Shown: one piece after another, positions 8,560-16,044 of the stretch
Numbering within the stretch: position 1 is the stretch's first letter
Layout: the number at the start of each line of letters is the position of its first letter
From: Chromobacterium alticapitis
GTDB taxonomy: Bacteria > Pseudomonadota > Gammaproteobacteria > Burkholderiales > Chromobacteriaceae
Direction of reading: 5' to 3'
Assembly (NCBI RefSeq): GCF_002924365.1
Contig: NZ_PQWB01000078.1
Location: 1-32,238, forward strand
Length of the DNA stretch: 32,238 nt
The notes under the pieces: generated by a model
The model's database searches: none
What the model was told of the DNA's origin: nothing
Seen by the model: the letters and a program-made list of their open reading frames with translations, nothing else
Made by a program: the position numbers and the translations under genes

Positions 8560-9131
8560 CTGATTCAACGCCAGTGGGCCGTGTCACGGTGGCGCTTGAG
8601 AACGCTGGGTATCAGCGGATTGCCAGTGGGCTCCAAGTCGGCGAGCTGAAGTTCCAGTTTCCGGCCGCGTTCGTGAAGGCGAAGAGCTCGGCCGAACTGA
8701 TCCTCGTCGCTGACATTGCAAGCGAGAGTGAGGCACAGCTGACCCGCAAGGTCGACGGCGTGGCGCGCGCGCTGGACATCGCAGCCTCCACACGCTCGCT
8801 CACCCTGGTGGTCACCGGACCTCGTCCCAGTGCTGCCGCGCTGGAGTCACTGGGCCGGGTCTGCCGGGTCCTTCCTACCGGCAACATCACCGGGGACGAT
8901 GGCGACGAAGTCCTCAAGAACTGGCTGGCTGTGCTGTTGCCCCTGTCGTTGCCTGAGCCTGAGTCCGTGTCGGGCAACTCCTTGGCCCGCATCTACGCCG
9001 CCGCACAAAACCTGGACGAGACCACCAGGAAGCTGATCGATGTTGCGTCTCTAGGGGAGCGCGCCGTCAGCAAGGAGCTGTACTCAATCATCGACGCCGC
9101 TGCCGTCCAGGCCAAGGAGAAAAACAAATGA
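8556..9131 (+). CDS. Middle component of the ABC-ATPase cassette, 191 aa
   Basis: The ATG at 8556 overlaps the stop of the previous gene (ATGA), and its own stop overlaps the start of the SMC-like ATPase at 9128 in the same way, so the three products are very probably made together. The protein starts MTDSTPVGRVTVALENAGYQ and has an alternating beta/alpha N-terminal half with a hydrophobic strand ELILVADIA followed by a second strand SLTLVVTGP. The C-terminal half is helical and charged. I know no enzymatic motif in it. Small proteins in this position next to Rad50/SMC-like ATPases are described as middle components in ABC-three-component conflict systems; assignment to that group rests on position and size. 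Confidence 0.7.
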   Translation: MTDSTPVGRVTVALENAGYQRIASGLQVGELKFQFPAAFVKAKSSAELILVADIASESEAQLTRKVDGVARALDIAASTRSLTLVVTGPRPSAAALESLGRVCRVLPTGNITGDDGDEVLKNWLAVLLPLSLPEPESVSGNSLARIYAAAQNLDETTRKLIDVASLGERAVSKELYSIIDAAAVQAKEKNK

Positions 9132-11557
9132 CACCGCGCATCACGTCACTCACGGCTACCGACTTCCGCAGTCTTCGAGGGACCGTAACGGTCCCTATGG
9201 ACAGCCCTGTCGTGCTGATCCATGGTCGCAATGGCGCTGGCAAGACCAGCTTGTTGACGGCGATGGAGCTTGGCCTGACCGGCAACCTGGCATCGCTATC
9301 TCGGTTGGACCCGCGGTTTCAGGAGCATCTGGTTCATAAGGAGGCGATGTCCAAGAAGGGCTCGGTGTCGATCGGCGTCAACGGGCTTGGTGTCGAGTTT
9401 CCTACAGGGCATTTTGATATCCATGGCCACAAGTTCACTGGCAAAGCGGCGCTCGATCCCGTCCTGACAAGGCACTTTTCGGAGCGCTGCTACTTGGCGC
9501 AATCCACACTGACGAGGCTGTTGGAGCTCTACGAGGACAAATCGGCGAATGGCTCAGCACTGACGCGATTCGTCAAGGAGCTGCTCGGGCTGGATGCGCT
9601 GGACGCCCTTATCGACGGCTTGTACGACGCCCGCGATGTTCGCCGGCTTCGCGGTCATGCCGTGAGTTTCTGGGACATGCGCGAGCAACTCCCGAGTTTG
9701 GATGACGAATTGAGCCGCCTGGCCAAAGAGCTAACTTCCACCGAGGGGCAGGCAACGCAGCTCATACAGTCGGCACGGGAGCGACTCATACCGCACTGGC
9801 CAGAAGTTGCCAGCCTCTCGGCGCTGGCGATGCTTGACCTGTTGAAGGAGCAGTCACAGGAGCCGGAGCTGCAACGCTTAACGCAGCTCCGGCGGGAGCT
9901 CAACGACACGGTTGCGCAGAGCCAGAAGGGGGTATCTGCCATGGCTGCCGACCAGCGCGTTGCCATCGAAACGGCCGCCGGCGCCGCAGACGTGGCACTA
10001 CGGGCTTGGCTGGGCACCAGCGGCCAGCGTATGACGGAGCTGTTCGACAAGCTCGGTGGCTACTTCTCTGATCTGCCGTCCCCCATTCAGAACCGCCCTG
10101 AGTACGCTCGCGCCTATGCCCAGCGGGTCGTGTCCAATGAGGTGGCGCGATGCCAGCAGATTCAAGTCAAGGATCAAACAGCGCAGAAGCAGATATCGAC
10201 ACTTCAGACTGACCGGCAAGGCCTCGCCACACGGCTGGAAGAGATCGACAAGCAGATCGTGCAGCATTCGGGCGAGGCCGGCCAGCTTGCGCAGGCGCTG
10301 TCCGCTTTGGTGCCACATGTGCACACCGAAGAATGTCCGGTCTGTAGTCGGGACTTCGGTGAGGTTTCGTCTTCGCCGCTGCTGGGTCATCTCACGGCTC
10401 GGATTGCGTCCCTGACTCAGTCTGCGGGCCTTCTCTCAGCGTTGTCACGGGAGCGGGCGAACACCGTGAGCGCCGTCGCAGCCCGAGATCGAGAGATCGG
10501 TGTCGCTCAGGCGCAAGTGCTCACGGCCGAAGCGAGAACGGAATACGGGCAAAGGCTTGCAACCCTTGAGCAGGCCTTGCACGATTTGAAGTCCCTGGAA
10601 GCGGAAGCTAAGGCTGGCGAAACCCTGTTCGGGCAAGCTGCCAACGCCGCGCAAGCTCTGACATCGGCTCGCGCCGGAGATCAGCAATCAGCAGCCATTC
10701 GAGACGCTGCTGGTCGGTATGCCACGGTGCTCTCCATGGATCCCATTGGTGCCAGCGAGCCTTTGCAAGCGGCGCTGCAGCGGTTCCTGGCTGAAGTATC
10801 TGCGCGGTTGGAGCGGCTGACGGCGAAAGAGTCTGCGCGCCGTGATGGCGAGGCGGTGTTGAGGGAACTACTGCTGAAGCAGCAGCACATTGAAGCCATC
10901 AAGGAGCGGCAGCTGGAGCGCCGAACTGCTCGTCGAGGCCTGCACGCGGCAAAGGAAGCTGGGGAGCGAGCGATGGAACAGGCGCGCGAGCTTCTCAAGC
11001 TCGCTCAGGCAGAGCGTTCCCGTGTTGTGGGCCAGGTGTTCAACGATTCCTTGAATGCGGCATGGCGAGACCTCTTCGTCCGCCTGGCACCGGATGAGCC
11101 TTTCATCCCCGCCTTCGCTTTGCCCCAGGCGACTAGGGGCGACGTCGAAGCGAAGCTAGAGACCCACTACCGAGATGGCAGCAAAGGCGGCAATCCAAGG
11201 GCCATGCTCAGCGCCGGGAATCTCAACACGGCCGCGCTGACGCTGTTCCTGGCGCTCCACCTGTCCGTGAAGCCGCAGCTGCCGTGGCTGATCATTGATG
11301 ACCCGGTGCAAAGCATGGATGAAGTTCACATCTCGCAGTTCGCTGCGCTGTTGCGGACACTCTCCAAGCAGCATGGACGCCAGGTGATCATTGCTGTTCA
11401 CGAAAAACCCCTCTTCGACTACCTTTGCCTGGAGCTAAGCCCAGCCTTCGAAGGGGACCGATTGATCACTGTAGAGCTGGAGCGTACGGCCAACGGAGAC
11501 TCGGTAGCAAACACTCAGGTCAGAGACTGGAAGCAGGACTTGGCGATTGCAGCTTAG
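9128..11557 (+). CDS. SMC/Rad50-like ABC ATPase with zinc-hook-like CPVC motif
   Basis: This 809-residue protein has the split ABC ATPase of SMC/Rad50 proteins. Walker A is GRNGAGKTS (33-41) and a long helical middle carries CPVC (C403, C406), which resembles the Rad50 zinc hook. The C-terminal half has the signature SAGN (695-698), Walker B LIIDDP (D724, D725), the D-loop SMDE and an H-loop histidine (H758). Regions flanking the CxxC are rich in Gln, Leu, Glu and Ala, as expected for coiled-coil arms. In Lamassu and related ABC-three-component systems such an ATPase senses DNA ends or replication intermediates and releases an effector. Here it is the last gene of a tightly overlapping cassette that starts near 7573. 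The ATPase call is firm; the defence role is inferred from the cassette. Confidence 0.85.
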   Translation: MTPRITSLTATDFRSLRGTVTVPMDSPVVLIHGRNGAGKTSLLTAMELGLTGNLASLSRLDPRFQEHLVHKEAMSKKGSVSIGVNGLGVEFPTGHFDIHGHKFTGKAALDPVLTRHFSERCYLAQSTLTRLLELYEDKSANGSALTRFVKELLGLDALDALIDGLYDARDVRRLRGHAVSFWDMREQLPSLDDELSRLAKELTSTEGQATQLIQSARERLIPHWPEVASLSALAMLDLLKEQSQEPELQRLTQLRRELNDTVAQSQKGVSAMAADQRVAIETAAGAADVALRAWLGTSGQRMTELFDKLGGYFSDLPSPIQNRPEYARAYAQRVVSNEVARCQQIQVKDQTAQKQISTLQTDRQGLATRLEEIDKQIVQHSGEAGQLAQALSALVPHVHTEECPVCSRDFGEVSSSPLLGHLTARIASLTQSAGLLSALSRERANTVSAVAARDREIGVAQAQVLTAEARTEYGQRLATLEQALHDLKSLEAEAKAGETLFGQAANAAQALTSARAGDQQSAAIRDAAGRYATVLSMDPIGASEPLQAALQRFLAEVSARLERLTAKESARRDGEAVLRELLLKQQHIEAIKERQLERRTARRGLHAAKEAGERAMEQARELLKLAQAERSRVVGQVFNDSLNAAWRDLFVRLAPDEPFIPAFALPQATRGDVEAKLETHYRDGSKGGNPRAMLSAGNLNTAALTLFLALHLSVKPQLPWLIIDDPVQSMDEVHISQFAALLRTLSKQHGRQVIIAVHEKPLFDYLCLELSPAFEGDRLITVELERTANGDSVANTQVRDWKQDLAIAA

Positions 11558-11786
11558 TCACCGTTGCTCGCTATAGACTTTCCCATGCTTGCAACGGCCG
11601 CGTAACTAGGCGATGTCTTGACATACGATGCTGCCATCGCGCCTTAGCTGCCGAACGACCGGTCTCAGGCAGTTTTGCGAGGGGATGTTCCTGGCCGAGC
11701 TGGTGCCATTCTGACAGCAGCCCCGGCTCTGGCTGCCAATACGCCATGTGAAGCAAGGCGCTAGCAGGGCAACAAGGGCAGGCCTG

Positions 11787-12017
11787 CTAAGGCTTCTCTA
11801 ACAGAGTTGCAGCCTCAACGCCTAACGCCATCGCAAACCGTTCAATATTATAGATGGTGACGTTCTTCTCGCTTCTTTCGATCATCCCTACATATGTACG
11901 ATGTACGCCTGCCGCCTCGGCCAGCTCTTCCTGAGAAAGGCCAAGCTCAAGGCGCCGGCGCTTAACATTGGCTGCAAAAACAGCAACTAACGCACACTGA
12001 TGAGGTTTGACGGACAT
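11787..12017 (-). CDS. Xre-family HTH regulator, 76 aa
   Basis: The 76-residue protein is essentially one helix-turn-helix domain: LSQEELAEAAGVHRTYVGMIERSE at about residues 27-50, preceded by VKRRRLELG. The last part, NITIYNIERFAMALGVEA in style, closes the fold. Such single-domain Xre proteins act as dimeric autoregulated repressors or as controller proteins of restriction-modification and other conflict systems. Its ATG at 12017 lies inside a perfect 21-base palindrome (12011-12031), probably its own operator. It is divergent from the exported-protein pair starting at 12140, which it may control. On its other side 229 bases separate it from the SMC-like ATPase gene, with which it converges. 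Confidence 0.85.
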   Translation of the reverse strand: MSVKPHQCALVAVFAANVKRRRLELGLSQEELAEAAGVHRTYVGMIERSEKNVTIYNIERFAMALGVEAATLLEKP

Positions 12018-12031
12018 TCTGAGAATGTCCG
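12011..12031. promoter_or_regulatory. Perfect palindrome over the xre start codon (operator or hairpin)
   Basis: CGGACATTCT (12011-12020) and AGAATGTCCG (12022-12031) form a perfect 10-bp inverted repeat around one central base. It covers the ATG of the Xre gene (12017-12015 on the minus strand). Six T residues follow on the plus strand (12032-12037), so it could also terminate plus-strand transcription. An autoregulatory operator or a hairpin that hides the start codon are the other readings. Confidence 0.65.
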
Positions 12032-12139
12032 TTTTTTCATACCGCGATTCTACATACCATGATTAGCATTTTGCTTGAAGCTCTGCGGGCGCTCCAATTT
12101 TTACAACCCGCTCTCAGATTGATGCCAAGGGAAATCGTG

Positions 12140-12967
12140 ATGCGCAAATCAACCATCCAACACCAAGCGGCAAAATTTCTTCCTTTGCAGCTCATGGCTA
12201 CGCCCGCGCTAGTCGGCGCCACCTTGGCGCTTTGTTCCATGGCAGCCAGCGCCGCCAATGTGATCTTAACGAACTCACCATTCAGCGGAATGCTGGCTAC
12301 GGCTTCGATACAACCAGCAACGCATCGGGGCATCAATGTGGAAGGGGCTACTGTTGGTATCAATCGCACAGCCACTGCTGGCGATAACTTGTTGGAAGTA
12401 CATTACATCCCCACGACACAGCTACCGAGCGTCCTAATCACCCAGGATCTCAGCCTGTCGACCGGAGATGCCACATTGAACTTGAAGACGGGTGATAAGG
12501 TCATCCCAGGGGCACGTATCCGCGACGTGTCGGGCAAGACTTATTTCCTGGTGAAGACCGATCCACAGACTAGTTCCTTCTTGAAGAAAGATCGCTATTT
12601 TGCGTTGGCCGAAGATGGCTCAGTACTCAACCGGACCTTCAGCACTCTGTCTGATACCTACCTCACTCGAGAAGAGGTTACAGTCGCTAAGGGTAGTTTC
12701 ACGTTGAATCTGGCCAAGAAAACCGATGCTCCTCTTTGCGGCTTGTCAGTCGTATATCTTGGTCAATCCGAGGGGACTCTTAAATTCAAGCTAATTCGTT
12801 CCGATGCCAACGGTGCGGTCAATGCAGAGCTTGTTCGCTCCTTTGCCGCGGGAGTCAAAGCCGTGGCCTTACCGGGGGCTCAACTAGGGATTAGCAAAGC
12901 CGACGCCAAGGCCATCAGAGCCAGAGTTGATGGACTACCACTGATCAACTGCAACGGTGAACTGTGA
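12140..12967 (+). CDS. Exported protein of unknown function, 275 aa
   Basis: I place the start at ATG 12140, preceded by AAGGGA about seven bases away; an in-frame ATG at 12122 is possible. The product starts MRKSTIQHQAAKF, has a hydrophobic segment and then MAASA-ANV, a typical Sec signal peptide with cleavage after residue 38. The mature part is rich in beta-type sequence, with many Thr, Ser and Val residues. It contains two cysteines, one in DAPLCGLS and one in LINCNGEL, which could form a disulfide in the periplasm. I do not recognise the family. The gene is coupled to a second exported-protein gene by a TGATG junction at 12965-12969, so the two products probably act together outside the cytoplasm. 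Confidence 0.75.
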   Translation: MRKSTIQHQAAKFLPLQLMATPALVGATLALCSMAASAANVILTNSPFSGMLATASIQPATHRGINVEGATVGINRTATAGDNLLEVHYIPTTQLPSVLITQDLSLSTGDATLNLKTGDKVIPGARIRDVSGKTYFLVKTDPQTSSFLKKDRYFALAEDGSVLNRTFSTLSDTYLTREEVTVAKGSFTLNLAKKTDAPLCGLSVVYLGQSEGTLKFKLIRSDANGAVNAELVRSFAAGVKAVALPGAQLGISKADAKAIRARVDGLPLINCNGEL

Positions 12968-13473
12968 TGTTGATCATGGCGCTTCGTCGTATCGGACTCC
13001 TTCGCAAGGTGCTACCACTGACCATCCTGGGCATCAGTTTGGCGAGCTACGCGCAGGCCACCACACTCGATGATGCAGTAATGGCCGTGGCCCTCAGTCA
13101 TCAGACCCAGGAAAGCATTCTTAATGGCCAATTATCCCAAGTAGTCTATGTTGGGCAAAATGGAGACTGCAGCGCTGTATCAATTCGATCACCAGAGGGC
13201 CATGATCAACACTTTCGTGTTTGCAAAAGACAAATCATTCCACGCGCTACTGTCGCCCCCTCATGGCCGGACAACCCAATAAATAAAGCTTTATTGACTG
13301 CCGTGGTCAACAATGCGGTTTTATATGGTCAAGCAAATCAAACAGATGAGGATGGCTACTTGATCCAGGCAAAAGTACTAGGAGCCATGGCTTCAGCCTG
13401 CAAGCACATAGAAGTCATCATTAGCTTCGAAGCAGATCTGGTCGACTATGCATTAAAACATGTGTGTGACTAG
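12967..13473 (+). CDS. Small exported protein of unknown function, 168 aa
   Basis: The ATG at 12967 overlaps the stop of the previous gene (TGATG); a GTG at 12964 is a less likely start. The N-terminus MLIMALRRIGLLRKVLPLTILGISLASYAQA is a clear signal peptide with cleavage after AQA near residue 31. The mature protein has four cysteines (in GDCSA, RVCKR, SACKH and the C-terminal HVCD), an even number that suggests two disulfide bonds. No family is recognised. It may be the partner of the 275-residue exported protein encoded just upstream. It is convergent with the tniQ gene, 76 bases away. Confidence 0.7.
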   Translation: MLIMALRRIGLLRKVLPLTILGISLASYAQATTLDDAVMAVALSHQTQESILNGQLSQVVYVGQNGDCSAVSIRSPEGHDQHFRVCKRQIIPRATVAPSWPDNPINKALLTAVVNNAVLYGQANQTDEDGYLIQAKVLGAMASACKHIEVIISFEADLVDYALKHVCD

Positions 13474-13549
13474 AGAGAAATAAGCTCATTGTCCCCTATC
13501 ATGTGACCACGTGAATTGCTAACGAGGGGCCAGAAGGGAAATCATCAAG

Positions 13550-14914
13550 TCATATCGTCAATGCTTGGAAAAGTAACCTTCTCTTTCGCTCTTCCTCTAC
13601 TGCAGCTAAAACATGCGGACGAGATAGAATAACTCCGTGAAAAGAAAGCTCATTTTGTAGGATACGATTTGTGATTTTCGTTTTTTTATCCGTAAGTCTT
13701 TTAAAAATATCCTTAACTACATCGATATCTTTTTGTTCATTTTTTATTCGGCAGCTATTTTTGTATTCCCTATAAAGGCGTGAAATCGCTTGGCACTCTT
13801 CTTTAAACCAATATCGTAATAAGGTAACAGTATAGCCAAGATCTCTAGCGATTGATTGCACAGATTTTTCTGAGATGCCAGACGAAATTATGCTATCTAA
13901 AACAGACTTTACCAGAGAGAATTCATCGACTGAAAGACCCTTACGTTTGCTTGCCTGCTTCCTATGATCCATGACGATGTTCGGATGGATGTGTTGATTT
14001 TCAAGCAAAGTGATGAATTCTAACGGAGAAACTCCGAGGCTGTACGAGAAGGAAAGAAGGTTAGGGAGAGAAGGTGAAACATTCGATTTTGACCAGTTGG
14101 ATACGGTTCCTTTCGGGAATCCTAATTCACGCTCCATTTCATAAATGCTACCATTATAGAGCTCACCTGCAACGACTTTAATTGAATTAATGAATGATGA
14201 TGAGTTTAATAGACTCGAGCAACGCCAACCATTAACAATCATCTCTTCGATTGAATTGTATTGATACAAAGAAAAATCATCGATATTTTTCAGGTAGGTT
14301 ATAGTAGATGTGCTAAGCCATTTGCCGCAGTGTGAACAGTGATCAAGGTACGAGTGTTTAGGTAAGAAAGGCTGTGCTTGTCCACAGTGAGGACACGTGT
14401 CTGAAAGTGCGCACTGGTGTGTTTTACAGAACTTTACTGGTGCAGCCATCCATATTAATGGGAAATATGGCTCATTGCCTGAGGCCCGCCAATCACGAAA
14501 GCATTCTGAACACCAATGTGGTCTATGATGTAGTAGTCCATTCCCCCTAGGATCTAAAACTTCCGTCAAGGGGAGAAAGCTACATCTATCTAACTCGGAT
14601 TGTCCTGTTAGATTATTTAAGGCTTCTGCTAGCTCTTTGGCGTAAAAACTTACCCCATTCATAGTTCTAATATAATTCGATGTGAACCTGGAAGAGGCTT
14701 CTCTGCTATATTTTATTTTTGTCCATGCCAGAACTTCGTTTCTCAATAATGTCATCGGTGAACAGGAGTGTTTTCTAGCCAATCTTACAAAATAGCTTGA
14801 TAATGATTCTTGAATGGGTAAAGTATCATTCATAGGTTTCATGGGCATAAGCCGTGACCTTGCGGGGAGTGGGGGGGACTCATCTAGCAGCGATAAAATT
14901 TCTGGTTGAAACAT
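13550..14914 (-). CDS. tniQ: TniQ/TnsD-family transposition targeting protein
   Basis: The 454-residue protein has the TniQ N-terminal domain (LPIQESLSSYFVRLARKHS, about 32-50) followed by zinc-binding clusters C135-x2-C138, C163, C174-x2-C177 and C193-x2-C196 in HWCSEC, CPHCG and CSHCG. TniQ/TnsD proteins select the target site of Tn7-like transposons and recruit the TnsC ATPase. The C-terminal part contains HTH-like segments (ELGFPKGTVSNWSK and ARDLGYTVTLLRYW), as expected for a sequence-specific TnsD. The start at 14914 overlaps the tnsC stop by one base (TAATG). The gene is AT-rich. No CRISPR array or cas gene is nearby, so target choice is probably by direct DNA binding of this protein. 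Confidence 0.88.
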   Translation of the reverse strand: MFQPEILSLLDESPPLPARSRLMPMKPMNDTLPIQESLSSYFVRLARKHSCSPMTLLRNEVLAWTKIKYSREASSRFTSNYIRTMNGVSFYAKELAEALNNLTGQSELDRCSFLPLTEVLDPRGNGLLHHRPHWCSECFRDWRASGNEPYFPLIWMAAPVKFCKTHQCALSDTCPHCGQAQPFLPKHSYLDHCSHCGKWLSTSTITYLKNIDDFSLYQYNSIEEMIVNGWRCSSLLNSSSFINSIKVVAGELYNGSIYEMERELGFPKGTVSNWSKSNVSPSLPNLLSFSYSLGVSPLEFITLLENQHIHPNIVMDHRKQASKRKGLSVDEFSLVKSVLDSIISSGISEKSVQSIARDLGYTVTLLRYWFKEECQAISRLYREYKNSCRIKNEQKDIDVVKDIFKRLTDKKTKITNRILQNELSFHGVILSRPHVLAAVEEERKRRLLFQALTI

Positions 14915-16041
14915 TATAAGTCTCCGACGGAATCACGAGATGGGTTTCGTCTTCCAGGTTTGCGTGATTTCTTATTTTCCCCATTCATCCTATCATTTTT
15001 ATAATTATCACTTGCCTTGTTAAATCCCATGAGATTAGTCAAGTCCTCTTCAGATTCATCACTCAATAGCTTTTCACCCCATTGATTTTCCTTCTCTATC
15101 TTTATTAACTGACGAATAGGGAGCGCTGTTTTATTCATGATGCCCATGTCGATTATTGGCTCCATTTTTGAAATAAAAGCAAGCTCCAAAGCGCGCATGC
15201 ACCAGTCTTTTAATAAGCCGACAGATCCTAGACTCATTTTCATCAGGTAGGGATAGTTTACGCACACATCATCGTGGATAGGAATTTTCATTGATTTGAA
15301 AAAAGTATGTGTCACGTTTACGAACGACTGGCCATACTTATTACTTTCTGATTCTAATTCGTTTGGATAATATCGCTCAAAATGAATTATTTTCGTTCTG
15401 CGTATTAGTTGCGAATTAAAATCTTCAATTTTTAGTAAATCATAGGCGCCTGATAAAATTAATGGTCGTCCCCAGTCATTAACAATACTTTTCAAAATTT
15501 CGAATTGATATTTGTAGCTTCTATCGTTTTTGGTTGCGAAAATACTTGATGCCTCATCGATCCCCACAAAGTGAGTCTCACGCTCAAGCAGTCCATTTTT
15601 GAATGCTCGTGCCAGTGCGGATGTCACAAGTTTATGAACGTTCTCAATTTTTTCTCCGTCTAGATTCACAACTATCCTTGGTAGAATTTTTTTACTTATC
15701 AAAGGTTCGAAAAACACGGCTAGCAAACGCTGTAGAGCATCCTTCCAATCAAACTCTCCCTTGAACCCCGTTGGCAGTGTGGCTAGCACAGTTGGTATAA
15801 AGCCTGGGTTTTGTATCATGTCATCAAGAAATCGTTGATTATAAGAATCAAAAAAATGACCTACCGCCGTTGACTTACCAGCACCAGTGGCGCCAACCAC
15901 AGCAAAAATCTTCCCTTGCGATGATGGAAGCGGGACTTCTTCAAGTCGATCAAAAAGCTCTTTGAGCTTTTCATGTTTAGCGCGGACTTTTTTAAAATCT
16001 TCCAGTGCAGATAGTGATTCTTTTCTAAGCATGGTAGCCAT
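14914..16041 (-). CDS. tnsC: TnsC/TniB-like AAA+ ATPase of a Tn7-like transposon
   Basis: This 375-residue AAA+ protein has Walker A GATGAGKST at residues 50-58 and Walker B FVGIDEAS with D162 and E163. A short helical N-terminus precedes them and a charged, disordered tail follows (NGENKKSRKPGRRNPSR). Position and motifs fit TnsC/TniB, which assembles on target DNA, receives the signal from TniQ and activates the TnsAB transposase. It starts three bases after the end of tnsAB (TGA TAG ATG on the minus strand) and overlaps the tniQ start by one base, so tnsAB-tnsC-tniQ is one operon. It is shorter than TnsC of classical Tn7 and closer in size to TniB-type proteins. Confidence 0.88.
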   Translation of the reverse strand: MATMLRKESLSALEDFKKVRAKHEKLKELFDRLEEVPLPSSQGKIFAVVGATGAGKSTAVGHFFDSYNQRFLDDMIQNPGFIPTVLATLPTGFKGEFDWKDALQRLLAVFFEPLISKKILPRIVVNLDGEKIENVHKLVTSALARAFKNGLLERETHFVGIDEASSIFATKNDRSYKYQFEILKSIVNDWGRPLILSGAYDLLKIEDFNSQLIRRTKIIHFERYYPNELESESNKYGQSFVNVTHTFFKSMKIPIHDDVCVNYPYLMKMSLGSVGLLKDWCMRALELAFISKMEPIIDMGIMNKTALPIRQLIKIEKENQWGEKLLSDESEEDLTNLMGFNKASDNYKNDRMNGENKKSRKPGRRNPSRDSVGDL

Positions 16042-16044
16042 CTA

